Positions 10,324 through 21,936 of a DNA stretch of 64,000 nt are shown in pieces. The position numbers were made by a program, and so were the translations under genes. Source of the DNA: Phallus indusiatus. Taxonomy: Eukaryota; Basidiomycota; Agaricomycetes; Phallales; Phallaceae. The notes beneath the pieces were generated by a model, which was not told the origin of the DNA, searched no databases, and was given only the letters and a program-made list of their open reading frames with translations. The number at the start of each line of letters is the position of its first letter. The stretch's first letter is position 1. Location: positions 744,001-808,000 of the forward strand of contig JAQFWX010000018.1 of the NCBI GenBank assembly GCA_027605045.1. The letters are read 5' to 3'.

Positions 10324-13300
10324 ATGCCTCAGGCGGCTGAAGTAACACTTGACATTGGAACACCTCCCCGCTCCCCAAGGACATCGGAGGAGTTCGAGCA
10401 GATACCACATCCATCGCACTCTGAATCGCCTTTGACAAATCGTCGGAGTCAGTGGGGATACGCCGTCGAAGAAGAATTGCCGCTCCATTACATGAACGAA
10501 GACAAAGCTCGCCGACGCTTCCGTCCGGGCGCAGGCGGTCCCCACGAGTCTGAAAAATTATTCGAAGCTCCCTCAGACGACGACAAAGATCTTTACCACA
10601 ACAAAGCTCGTCCAGCTGTCACCCCTCGTCTCCCTAAGCTCGTAAAAAAGTATCCTCCTCCCTCTAATTTGGTGCGCATTATTTCAGCCTGTGTTAAGGA
10701 AGCATATGAACTCACATTTCACCTCTTGCTCATAGTATGAACTAACATTACAAAATCTCGACACTATTGTGCCTGCAGTATACACGATTCTCGCTTGTTG
10801 GACACGTTTCTACCAGATTGGAAGGTCTAACATTGTTGTTTGGGATGAAGCTCACTTCGGAAAATTCGGATCGCATTACCTGAAACGCGAGTTCTATTTC
10901 GACGTACACCCTCCTCTAGGGAAAATGCTTGTCGCATTTGCTGGGGCTCTCGCGGGCTACGACGGCACGTTCGACTTCAAGAGCGGTGCTGAATATCCTG
11001 AAGAAGTCCCCTTTGTCGCTATGCGTGTTATACTTGCACTATTTGGTGTTGGCATGGTTCCTGTCTCTTGGTTCACCGCAGTGGAGCTCGGTCTCAGTTG
11101 GAGGGCTTGTCATCTTCTCACCTTGATGGTTCTTTTCGGTGAGCAAAATACCCTCTGATACTACTCTCCGGCAATGCTTAAGTTCGCATTCTCTCAAGAT
11201 GTCGCATGGTTGTGTATTTCTCGATTCATTCTTTTAGACTCGATGCTACTATTCTTCACGTTCACTACTGTATTCTGCATGACCAAGTTTCACAATGAGC
11301 AATATGAGTACGTCTCACTCCCTTTCATTCAACGAATTGAGATCTCATATTTCCTGTAGCCCATTCTCTTTCGATTGGTGGGCTTGGTTAACCTTCACCG
11401 GTCTATCAATAGGCTGTGTAACTAGGTAAATCTCGATCCTACCCATATTATCTCTGTTCCCATCTGACGGTCGTTAGCGTTAAATGGGTTGGTTTATTCG
11501 TCACCTTGTTGGTCGGTGCATATACTATCGAAGACCTTTGGGACAAATTTGGTGACCTAAAAATGCCTATTGTATGATTATTTGCTTCAGCACAGTCGAT
11601 ACCAATTGCCGACCTGACAATTTGTAGCGAACATATATCCGGCACTGGATTGCCAGATCTGTGTGTCTGATTGTCGTACCAATCATTGTTTACATGATAT
11701 GCTTTAAAATTCATTTCTTCATTCTCAATCATTCTGGGCCCGGTGACGCACAGATGAGCTCTCTTTTCCAAGCCAACCTTGTTGGCAATGATTTTTCCTC
11801 GGACCCTCTTGGTCAGCCTTTCTTCTTTAATCATGGAACAACTCTTATGTTTTTGTTTTTTTTCAGAGATCGCATTTGGCTCCAGAATCACTTTGAAAAA
11901 CGTTGGCTACGGAGGTGGTCTGTTGCATTCGCATGTACAGACCTATCCTGTAGGCTCCAATCAACAGCAAGTCACTTGCTATCACTATAGGGACAACAAC
12001 AATGAATGGATTGTCAAACCGCCATGGCAAGCACCAGCCATTGATCCCAATGGAGAGATCCAATACCTCAAACACGGCGACGTCATACGCCTGACTCATG
12101 GATCTACTACCCGCAATTTGCACTCTCATCCTGTTGCCGCTCCTGTTACCAAGCTCAACCACGAAGTCGCCTGTTACGGCAATGAGACTGTTGGAGACAC
12201 GAACGATCATTGGGTCGTTGAAGTTGTTGATGACATTCAACGCGGAAGTCGATCTAAAGTTGATCGGATACATTCACTTACTACACGGATGAGACTACGA
12301 CACCAAAATCTCAATTGTTATCTACGAGCTGCGAATGCAGTGCTTCCACAATGGGGATTCAAACAAATCGAAGTCAGTTGTGATAAGGAAAATAACCCTA
12401 ATGATGCTCACACTTACTGGAACGTCGAAAGCCATTGGAACGATCGATGTAGGTACTCAAAAATCATCGAAGCGTCAACATCTTACTAACGCTTTTCCTA
12501 GTACCTCCTGGTCAACACTCTTTTTACAAATCACCTTTTTTCGCGGATTTCTGGCACCTTAATGTAGCCATGATGACGTCGAATAATGCTCTCATCCCTG
12601 ACCCTGACAAGGACGACGTTTTAGCTTCCAAACCCACAGATTGGCCGCTAATGCATCTCGGTTTACGTATGTGTGGATGGGGAGATCAACAAATCAAGTA
12701 TTACCTGTTAGGAACTCCATTTATCTGGTGGACCGGAAGTGCTAGTTTAGTTGTCTTCTTGGCGGCATGCCTCATCTACTTCATGCGAATGCAGCGACGT
12801 TACAATGACTTTGAACCTGGTACGTCACCTTACCTTTATATCGTCTTGTAATTGCCTTCAATCCGTTTGCAGGCGAATGGGATCGTTTCATGTATATCGG
12901 AAAAGTAGCCTTTGTTGGCTGGTCCTTTCATTATTGTAAGTGTTTTCGGTCTAATATAGCATATATGCATCTAAATTGAATTCTGCAGTACCTTTCTTAA
13001 TTATGGGTCGTGTATGTCTACTTTGAAGTTTCTTATATATGTATATGCTAACAAAGACCAGGTAACCTACATTCATCACTACGTACGTATGTTGGATTGT
13101 TCATCGGAATATTAGCCCTGATAAATAATCTAGTTACCGGCGCTATACTTCTCTACTATAATGGCAGCACATATGGGAGATCACTTCTTTTTTCGTTCGC
13201 GCTGGTTGACGGATAGAACAAAAAATGTTATTTTCGTTTCGTGGTCGTTTGCTATTTTTGCTTGTTTCTGGTGGTTCAGGGGGATGACGTTCGGTTACGA

Positions 13301-13416
13301 TGGACCGATAACCCAGCATTGGGGCTTGAGATGGCGGAAGGTATGTGAAGTTATTGTCTAGACTACCCAAAAATATTAAAGCCAATTTCTCATTCCAGAG
13401 CTGGAACATCTACTAA
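10324..13416 (+). CDS. PMT2: Dolichyl-phosphate-mannose--protein mannosyltransferase, PMT2 family
   Basis: ER membrane enzyme that transfers mannose from dolichol phosphate to Ser/Thr of secretory proteins. About 800 residues in at least 13 exons. A polar cytosolic N-terminus is followed by the first luminal loop with VVWDEAHFGKFGSHYL and FYFDVHPPLGKMLV (the DE acid pair and HPPLGK motif of PMTs). A MIR region follows, with GGGLLHSHVQTYP and HGSTTRNLHSHPVAAP repeats, and then membrane helices around WDQ-like, FHYLPF and HMGDHFFF. DVHPPLGKML plus WDEAHFGKFGS points to the Pmt2 rather than Pmt1 or Pmt4 branch. Two consecutive short exons, 12989-13011 (23 nt) and 13062-13082 (21 nt), encode the conserved stretch up to VTYIHHY. 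An upstream in-frame codon at 10291 is TTG, so ATG 10324 is the start. Fibrillarin ends 187 bp before it. Confidence 0.92.
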
Positions 13417-13536
13417 ATTATAACTTTTACTTTTATCATTACTATCTTATAACGTCAGGTCATTCTCAAAAAAGCAAAATGGGACAACTCTAGTCAAATA
13501 GTCCTTGGTGTAGATACCTATATCAATATAAATACC

Positions 13537-16214
13537 TCATTCAACATCAGCGTGATCATCGTCTACTACTACAAAAGATCCATTTGATTGTTCTGGTGTA
13601 TTAGACGTTTCATCATCAAATGTACGCCTGGCTGAATGCAATCCAACCTGGTATAATGAACTAACAGAGCGCGTTACTCTCAGCTGATTAGAATTGGGTT
13701 TACCACCGAGAGGGGATGACAATGACATTGACTCCCAAGGTGGATGCTGCGATGGCATGGATATACGGAGGTTGAGACGAGAATAAGGATCTTTTGAGGA
13801 TAGTGCGTCATTAGATGAGGCGTATCCTGAGAGAGAGTATATTCGGCGAGGTTTGGGAGTTGTTATGACTGTTCCAAAAGATGGTGGTATAGAATCGTGA
13901 GAAGGTGCTGAAGAGGAAAAAAGAGACCATGACGGTGGTTTGGAAGGGGTTTCTGACGGGGAGTCTGTGTTGAATGCTGGTGCAGATGATTCCGGGTTAT
14001 ATAGCGCCGATTTGACTTGAACAATGTCATGTTCTAAATCTTCGAGCTTTTTCTCGAAAGCCTCGAGGTCGTTACTGTCGACGTTTGCATTAAACAGTTG
14101 GTTTAAGTCCTCGGTCTGGTTGGCGGAAGATTGAAAGTTATTGACGGTTAGCAATCCTCTTTGGATTCTTTCGATATCGGCGATATGTATTTCCAGTTCG
14201 ACTCTAGCATCTTCACAGTAGTCATCTAACCTTAGGACAACATTCAGCAGCAAAGACTTCTGGGAATCCAGTACGTTCGCCTTGTCAAGAAGCAACTGTC
14301 TCAATTGCTGTAATGCCAAGTGACAATCGGTGAAGCCTTTTTGCACCTTCTCACATTTTGGATCTACTGCATGCTGCTCCTCGAACGGTAATTGCGGCTT
14401 CGGTGGATCGGCGACTTTGGGCGGACATTCTTGAATGGCTGGATCTGGATTCAGAGAATCATTACCTGTTGAGCCCGGTGAATCTTTTGAAGTCAAGCCT
14501 GTGTCTTCCGAGTTTTCTGCGGGATGAATGACGAGGGCTGATTGGGATACATCGACGTTTGCGGGTGTACCAGAGTCGTCACTCGGGACGTCAGGAGATA
14601 TATTTGTTTGCCCTACTTGATCCGTTTCAGAACTAATGGGAGCGGGCGCGGACAACCGAGGAGCATAATAACTGCCTAGCTTCTTGGCCAACTCTAGACG
14701 CTTTTCAGTCTCGGATTGCAGTTCTAATTTCAGCGTTGAGCATAGATGTTCCGCCAACAAAACATTCGACATAGATTCTGAGTTTGAATTATTCGACTCT
14801 GAACAGTCTAACGAAACGAGAACGTTTCTGGCTTCCTTCATCATCATGCTATAAGTTGACAGTAACGAAGAGGATGAGGATTGTTCTGCGACATCCCCCG
14901 AGGTAATCTTTAAATACCGGTCCTCCGCTCGTCGAATCCAGTTTTTGAGGCTTTCTAGTAATAACTCCTCGCGAGCTACGTGTCGAAGCCTTAACGAGAC
15001 CTCTCTCCGACGGCCATAGGTTTCTCTGGAAATATCTTCCGTCAGTTCATCTAGTATATCCCTCATCTGAGATACCCGCGTCCGTTCCTCTTCCAAAGCT
15101 TTTGTGAGTATTTCTGATGTGGTTGATAAGGTAGCTAACGTAGCCGCGTGGCGGGTTTTCAATGATGAGACCGCGACTTGTAGGGTATCGATAGATGATT
15201 GAGAGAAACGCCTATAAATAAATACGTTTGTTAAGCACTGTCTAAAAACAAAAGATGACAAAGACTAACATATATCGCGAGACCATTTTCTCAGCTGCAT
15301 TATCGTCGGCCTTGTAGCGGTCAATTTCTAAGAGAGCTTTTGCAAGCCTTTCACGGTCAATCCGACAAGTTTCCCGCTCGGCTTCTAAATCGGCGCGAGC
15401 AACGGATAGCTCGTTGTGTAAATGCGCCATTTCAGTATGGAGGCTCGTAGTCTCTGCGTTCGCTTCTGAAAGGAGCTGATGTAGAGATTTCCGGCTATGC
15501 TGGAAGGAGTCGAGGATGGTGGTCGACAAGCTATTCTCATCACTAGCTGAGGAGGAAGGGGAGAGGGGAACTGATGGTGTTTCGGGGTTCTTAGCAAGCG
15601 TTAAATCTCGCTGTAAAGATCGAACCAATGAGGCATAATCATTAATAACTGCCATGGCCATCTTGACTTCTTCTTCGGCTGCTCTACAACGTACTGTCAA
15701 GAGGCTTTCTTTGGACAGACATTCTTCTAATAGCGTTCTATTACTGTCGATATTGGCCTGCATAAGTTTAAGCTCTACTTTGGATTTGTTCAACGTGTGG
15801 GTCGCTTGTAAACATTCTGAAGTCTTTTGAAGTAAGGATTGTTCTGTGTAGGAAAGCTTGTCGGAGAGACGTCGTAAAGCTAATGACAGCTCTGTTGTCT
15901 GACGAGAAGCCTGGATAGGTTCGACGTTTGATCTCAGATAGGAGACCTCACGTTTGAGGATATCGTTCTCCGTTTCCAATAGTTTTACGCGTCTGGAAGC
16001 GTCTGCGGCATCTGCGCGGGCACGCTGCAGCTGGAGTGCGGAAACATGCGCTGCATGCTATACTAACAATTGGAAGATTAAGAACACGTTGACACAGCGT
16101 ATAGATGTGAATGCACAAATGCATCACAATACAGAAAACACCTGCCTGGTAGTTCTCGAATGCAGAACGTAAACTTTTTAATTCCAGAGCAATAGGGTGG
16201 TCATTCTTGGACAT
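13537..16214 (-). CDS. Unnamed long coiled-coil protein
   Basis: I do not recognise a named family, though the start MSKNDHPIALELKSLRSAFE has the look of a conserved basidiomycete protein. Three exons: one beginning at 16214; one starting near 16054 after an acceptor chosen so that ENYQ joins to AAHVSALQLQ; and a long 3' exon starting near 15213. Residues of the first two exons are almost all helical heptads rich in L, E, K and R, so a parallel coiled coil is expected. The third exon begins with heptads (RFSQSSIDTLQVAVSS), passes a low-complexity S/D/P region, has another helical part around DLEHDIVQVKSALYN, and ends in an S/P-rich tail with DDDHADVE. No membrane segment or enzyme motif is seen. 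A scaffold role is only a guess. It is convergent with PMT2 (120 bp apart) and divergent from GIS2. Confidence 0.75.
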
Positions 16215-16394
16215 GATGATGCGGACATGCCACGCGCGTGTTGGGAACACGCGCCGGGAGTGACAGAGCGGAGTTACTTTTGCGGTTATTCGCCCTTTTT
16301 TTCTTTTTTTATATAAACCCAAGCCTCAGTTCCTGCTTTTGCGTACGACGACGAGGACGATCTTCATCTTGTTCATCTACAAAATACATCGAGA

Positions 16395-17791
16395 ATGACA
16401 AGTGCGAGAGGATGCTTTAACTGTGGTGGATGCACGTCGATTCCTTTATCTTTGTTGCGCGGAGAATGCTGATCGGCGTACTGAATGCTTTTCTTTTTTT
16501 TTATTGTTCGATTTCGTTTTACACTGCAATCAATGCGTGTTTTTGATTGCTCTCGTACTTGGTCGGGTGTTTTCCTCCATCTCGTTTGCACCATTCCTCG
16601 GCGATGCTTCTACAGTCGGACACCAAGCCGCTCAATGTCCCAAGGCAGGAACGCCTACCTGGTAAGAGCCGTTCTGCATCTGATCAGAACCAAGACTTTC
16701 AAATATTGAGTGCATATATGTCAGTTATAATTGTATGTATCTTCCATCTGCAGTTTAGATAACAGTTTTTCACGGAACTTCAGGCGGATTGGAGGGCCAT
16801 GTGTCTAGAGGTCCGCCAATTTTGATCAACATGTCTACTTTCACTATGTATGCTTAAGGAATACGCTAGATTGCACGATGGAACCAAAAGCGAAAAGTTG
16901 CTACAAGTGTGGCGAAGAGTGAGTCGCAGTGATCGTTATCTCGAGTGTCCTCAGGACTAAACTAGCGACACGCAGGGGACATATTGTTCGTGATTGCACC
17001 ACTTCTGACTCAACGCGATCGTTGGTTATAGGATTGTCTTCAATGCTCTAATAATATCTCTTGTTGTATTAGTCTCGTGATTGTCAGCAAGCTAATGATA
17101 GCAGCTACAGCGGCGGCGGTGGTGGTGGCGGCGGCTCATCGGGCGCCGAGTGTTATCGTTGCGGCAAGGTAAGTGTCCAGCCCCGTCATTGGACAAGACT
17201 CCGAAATATATCATATTAGGTCGGACATATAGCTCGTAACTGCACTGATGCTCCCGGTGGTGGTGGTGGTGGTGGTGGCAACAGTTACAACAGCGGCGGT
17301 TATGGGGACAGAGGATTTTCGCAAAAAACTTGGTTAGTTTTTTCACATCTTATCATGGTGTCTCTCTAACATCCATGTCAGTTATACTTGCGGGGGAGGT
17401 ATGATTAAATGTTGTATGACACAACCTGCCACGCATCTAATGTAAATTTTTCCCAAAGTTGGCCATTTAAGTCGTGATTGTGTTCAGGGATCAAAGTGCT
17501 ACAATTGTTCACAAAGGTAATGTGTATGCTAAGATCTCTTTAAATTCTTCCCGCTGAGACCAAATATTTCAAGTGGTCATATTAGTAAAGGTAAGCCCAG
17601 GACAAGCAATACTGTCGGTTGTTTAAAACTTACCCAAATTCACCAGACTGCCCACAACCTCAAAGGCGGGCCTGTTATACCTGCGGCAGTGAATCGTGAG
17701 TCATTTTATTTATTGCAAAATAAATGTATACCTATACATCTATCTCAGTCACATTGCACGAGACTGTCCAGGCGCCGTCGAAGCGAGTTGA
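16395..17791 (+). CDS. GIS2: CCHC zinc-knuckle protein, Gis2/Byr3/CNBP type
   Basis: Single-stranded nucleic-acid binding protein; family members bind mRNA and promote cap-independent or stress translation. Thirteen exons: 16395-16431, 16616-16661, 16725-16732, 16784-16810, 16870-16918, 16976-16985, 17073-17168, 17220-17332, 17382-17398, 17459-17516, 17574-17590, 17647-17695, 17749-17791. Their sum is 570 nt and the frame closes exactly, giving 189 residues. Seven CX2CX4HX4C knuckles result: CFNCGGFGHQAAQC, CYNCGLEGHVSRDC, CYKCGEEGHISRDC, CYRCGKVGHIARNC, CYTCGGVGHLSRDC, CYNCSQSGHISKDC and CYTCGSESHIARDC, with a glycine-rich linker after knuckles 3 and 4. Exons 3 and 6 have 8 and 10 nt. Intron 1 starts with GC, and exon 6 could instead run on with a VRDC reading. 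No contiguous ORF shows this gene. Confidence 0.88.
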
Positions 17792-18148
17792 AAGTAAAAC
17801 CTACAATTGAGACTGAGTTTTTTTTTTCCTTTAAAAAAACCAACAGAAAAGAACTTTGAAGAAGAAGAAATATCAATGGTTTTGAATCTCGCATTTACCT
17901 GCTTTATGTACAGTGATTGTTCTTCTCGTTTATGCTACAAATACACTACTTCAAAAGACACTCGAGTCATATTTCTCTAGAATAAAGTACAAGGTGCAAT
18001 GAACACTGCTTCCAACAGTCATGCATTCATGCATCATATGTGTATTATTCCTATCGGTTCCGAGAAACGAGGCGTGGGATATAAGCCGACCGAAATTTGT
18101 CACATTCAATGATAAAGCGACACCTCAGAATCTACAGCTAAATTACTG
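17792..18148. other. Intergenic between GIS2 and HEL2
   Basis: GIS2 3' UTR and HEL2 promoter. A T8/A6 low-complexity run lies at about 17817-17840. No ORF, repeat family or RNA gene seen. Confidence 0.6.
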
Positions 18149-20680
18149 ATGACAATGGCAACCCCGACGCAGACGCACACAACGAAACCCGCGAGATCAA
18201 ACAACAATAATCGAAGTAGGAAACAACGAGGCCGGGGCACCGGAAAGAAGGAGAGCGCACCAACCAGAGAGGCCAGTGCCACTAATAAAGCTGACACTAC
18301 ATCGACACAAGATTCCGGCTCCCCCGCCGAACAAATCACAGAGTCTGTTTCGACACTAACAGTTCAGGAAACGAATAACGAGAATTTGTGTTGGATATGC
18401 ACAGAACCAGTCAAATACTTTTCTGTATCAGAATGCAATCATCGGACTTGCCACGTTTGTGCACTTCGATTGAGGGCATTGTACAAGAGGATGGATTGCA
18501 CTTTTTGCAAGGTACTGTTTGCGGCAAATTTCGCTTTTGATATTGTTTCTGTATCAGGCTTATATACGTATTCTACAGCATCCTCAACCGACATTGATTT
18601 ATACTCGCTCCCCCGATCAATTATATGAGACCTTTATACCCGAGCAAATTCCTTTCAAAGATATGAAATTATCGATTTTCTTTGAATCTCAGGACATGAT
18701 GGAGGAGACTCTCCTTCTTTTACGTTTCAATTGCCCCGACTCCGACTGCGATTTCGTGGGCCATGGTTGGGGGGATCTCAAAATGCACGTTCGATCAACT
18801 CACAACTGTTTGCTGTGGTATGTTGATAATTTAGTTTTCGATGCTGCATTGGAGTTATGCTTATCTCTCAATAATCTTCAAGCGATCTCTGTACTCGTTT
18901 CAAAAAAGTTTTCGCTCACGAACATATCATGTATCATCCCTCCCAGCTGCCTATTCATTTACCCTCCGTCCCCCGCCGTAACAAGAGCGCTGCTCCTCAA
19001 GATCAAACAGTAGAAGGAGGGATACACCCTCTTTGCGAATTCTGTCGTGAATGTTATTTCGGAGATGATGAAATGTTTGCACACATGCGTGAAAGACATG
19101 AAGAGTGTTTTATCTGCAAACGGAATGGCATCAGAGATCAATAGTATGGCTTACTATACATATCCCCTTCTGTGGCTAATTTTTTTTTCCAGTTTTCAAG
19201 ATTATGGTAGTCTTGTAAGGACGGGATATATTCTTGTCGTTTCTCAACGCTAACATTTCTTCTTTCATGTACGGTAGGACCATCATTTCAACAATGCTCA
19301 TCATCCCTGCAAAGACTCCAGTTGTCAAGCACAAAAATTTGTCGTGTTTGGCTCTCTACTTGACCTAAAGGCACACATGGTGGAGCAGCATGGTCAGGAT
19401 CTAAGCGCTAAAGACAAAAAGGATCTTCGTCGATTGGATGCAGGATTCGAGTACGAAAGCAGAGAAGATTCCACCAATAGACAAGCTAGATTTAGAAAAC
19501 AAGACAGGGAAAGAGAAAGAGAAAGAGAAACACCTGAATCTAGTCAGTCGGCCAGGCGAAGAGAAGCATTTGGTGCCAGTTTGACCTACGAATCAAACAA
19601 TCCTCCGTCTACACAACCGTCTCCCAAACCATTCTCTTTGGACCAATCCCAACTAATTGACTCTCCGGGAATCAACACAGAGTAAGTCCGAATACATACA
19701 TATCTTTTTACCTCCTTTTTAACAGTTGCATAGACGTTATGCCGCCTTTACTGCGCGAGTAATTGATCTCACGAGTAATCTCAGCAATGCAATTCCCGCT
19801 ATTGAAGCTGCTATACGCTCATATATATCTAATGAATCTAATCCTCGAGATCTCATCAACACCATTTTCAACGTTATTAACAGAAATATAGACGATACTG
19901 CTAGCCTAATGAGCGCATTGGTCGAATTGTTAGACGACGAGGAGAAAAAAAGAGCACTCCTTGCTTCTTGGAACGGTTTCAAGATTGAGGTATAGTATAT
20001 TTATCTTTATGACGTGTACACATTTAGAATCGCGCAATTAGCAACGACAACAATTTCCTGATTTAATCGGTCCAGCCTTGGGGTCAGGCTACGCCGGGGT
20101 TGCAAGTGGTCGAATCATCAACATCAAACATTCAACGACGAGTCGATCTTCTGCTCAATCTTCTGGACAAGTTTGGGAGCGCGTCGCTCAAGCTGCAAAA
20201 TCAACATCCACAGCTCAGACACCTCCCGTTCGGCCGAAACAGTTATCGAGGCCCCCATCTTCCAATCCGGCTTTCCCCGCTCTTTTGGCGACTAGGAACA
20301 CTTCGGTTCGACAGGGATCGACGTCGACAACGGCGTGGTCGTCTGGCGGGGCGAACAGGCCACGAAGTGAGGTCGTATCAACGCCATCTTCATCGACTTC
20401 AAAATCAGCGTTATCCTCAGAGCTATTCCCAACGCTACCAGTTTCAGCTAAGGCACCGCGAGTGCCTATGAGTGGCAACCAATCCTTGAAAAACATTTTG
20501 GGAGATGGTAACGCACCGTCTTCTAGTGCTTGGGGACCAAAAAGAGACGAGGAAAGTCAAGCTGACTTACCTACAACAACTCTTTCCGCAGATGCCGAGA
20601 CGCCAAATGCCAGCAAAGGGAAAAAGAAGAAAGGAAAGGAGAAACAGACATTGTTTGTCATTGGCACGTTTCCAACTTAA
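18149..20680 (+). CDS. HEL2: E3 ubiquitin ligase Hel2/ZNF598 (ribosome quality control)
   Basis: RING ligase that senses collided ribosomes and ubiquitinates small-subunit proteins in the cytoplasm. After a basic N/R/K-rich start comes the RING CWICTEPVKYFSVSECNHRTC..C..MDCTFCK (about residues 80-120), then KHPQPTLIYTRSPDQ, CPDSDCDFVGHGWGDLKMHV (C2H2), CDLCTRFKKVFAHEHIMY, CEFCRECYFGDDEMFAHMRERH and AHHPCKDSSC..LKAHMVEQHG, the zinc-finger series of the family. A helical region follows, then a S/T/A-rich tail ending in a lysine run (KGKKKKGKEKQ). Seven short introns were joined; that before RYAAFTARV uses the second of two close acceptors, since only that one keeps frame. The start ATG is at 18149, with another in frame six bases later. 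It follows GIS2 on the same strand. Confidence 0.93.
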
Positions 20681-21136
20681 AACAATTATCTGGGCGTAAC
20701 ATACATTGTAAGACGCTACAGAGTTTATATACTTAATTGTTTAAATTACGACGTGTTTTGAGTAGCGAACCTGTTTTTTAGACATAGAATGAAAGAGTCC
20801 ATATCTCTTAAGCGGGGCATATGGGACAGTGAGACAGTTAGAATAGCGAAGCCCGTCGTAAACAGGTCGCCAAAACGAAGGGCTTAGGCTTTGAATCTTG
20901 TGATACGGAGCAGCAGCATTGGTCTCGGAAAAATATGATTCACTCTTCAACCTCAATATAGCTCGGTTTAATATCAACATTTAACACCGAACATATATAT
21001 ATATATATAATTTGTTGTGTAGCTTGCTATAAAACTGCACACTTAGAAGTCAAAGAACGATATGCATTCATAGTAAGAAAGCACTAAATCCGAAACATCA
21101 GTTCATGTCTACCGCTTGCTACAACACAAGTTAAAC
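20681..21136. other. Intergenic, convergent 3' ends
   Basis: Lies between HEL2 (+) and the secreted-protein gene (-). It contains an AT dinucleotide tract at 20993-21009. A 79-codon minus frame here has no recognisable features. Confidence 0.55.
20993..21009. repeat. Short (AT)n tract
   Basis: About eight AT units in the intergenic region downstream of HEL2. Confidence 0.75.
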
Positions 21137-21936
21137 TCACAGGACGCCCCAGGTCTGACCAGGGGGAATACAAGCACCGTCGGAGCTGGCTTGAGGGACA
21201 TCGAAGTCGGGGAAACACTGTGCGCTGATAAGCCCGATATCAAGGCCCTAATGAAGACTTTAGCTAACTCTGTAAAACAGGAAAGAAACTGAGAGACATA
21301 CCACTCCTAAACCGCAGGTCTCTTGTTCTTCACCTGATAGGTTTTCGTAGAAGCCACCACAAGTATTATCTGTCAAGGTAAATTCAATTGAACCTCCCGC
21401 CGGAACGACGAAATCGTTGGCTATTATATGAGTGTCAGTAAAACATTACTCCCCCAACTCCCTTTAAATTATTCTTTACGCTGCATGTCCTCTAGTGCAT
21501 CCACAAGTTCATCACAGTCAGAAGCGAAAGGTGCATTTCCCGAGGGTGTGTCGCAAACAACAGTGCCTGTGTAAATAAATCGATACATTGTCCTAGAGAA
21601 AGTAAACAGTTGAATCCGTACAATCGGCATTACAGACATTTTCTTGACGCTTTGAAACTCTGGCTTTGCTGGCAGCGGCTTTTATCAAAGAAGACGAAAT
21701 GGCGGGGGTGGTGGACTTCGTGCAGATTGTGACCTTAAACTCCTTGCCATTAAAATCTGAGACTTGCTGGTGAATAATTTCCCCATTGTCACAGGGAAGT
21801 TGTCGAGCTAAATGAGAAATTTTAAGCATTTCAAAGCCTGTGGAGGGGACTAGTAGACAGTCATACCTCTTTTAACAACTACGGCAAGAGCAGCATGAGC
21901 AGAAAGTAAACCAATGAAAATTGCGTTGAGCTTCAT
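21137..21936 (-). CDS. Small secreted cysteine-rich protein with KR processing sites
   Basis: No family recognised. Five exons, read from the start at 21936, give about 190 residues. The first 18-20 residues form a signal peptide (MKLNAIFIGLLSAHAALA), followed at once by VVVKR, a Kex2-like dibasic site; a second KR lies before QENVCNADC. Ten cysteines follow in the predicted mature parts, enough for five disulfides. The C-terminal half has TVVCDTPSGNAPFASDC, DNTCGGFYEN and SSDGACIPPGQTWGVL, a layout common among fungal secreted proteins with an SDC..L..L core. The last exon ends TGA at 21137-21139. A TATA-like box lies 71-78 bp upstream of the start. It could be an effector-type or cell-wall protein; the function is unknown. 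Confidence 0.75.
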
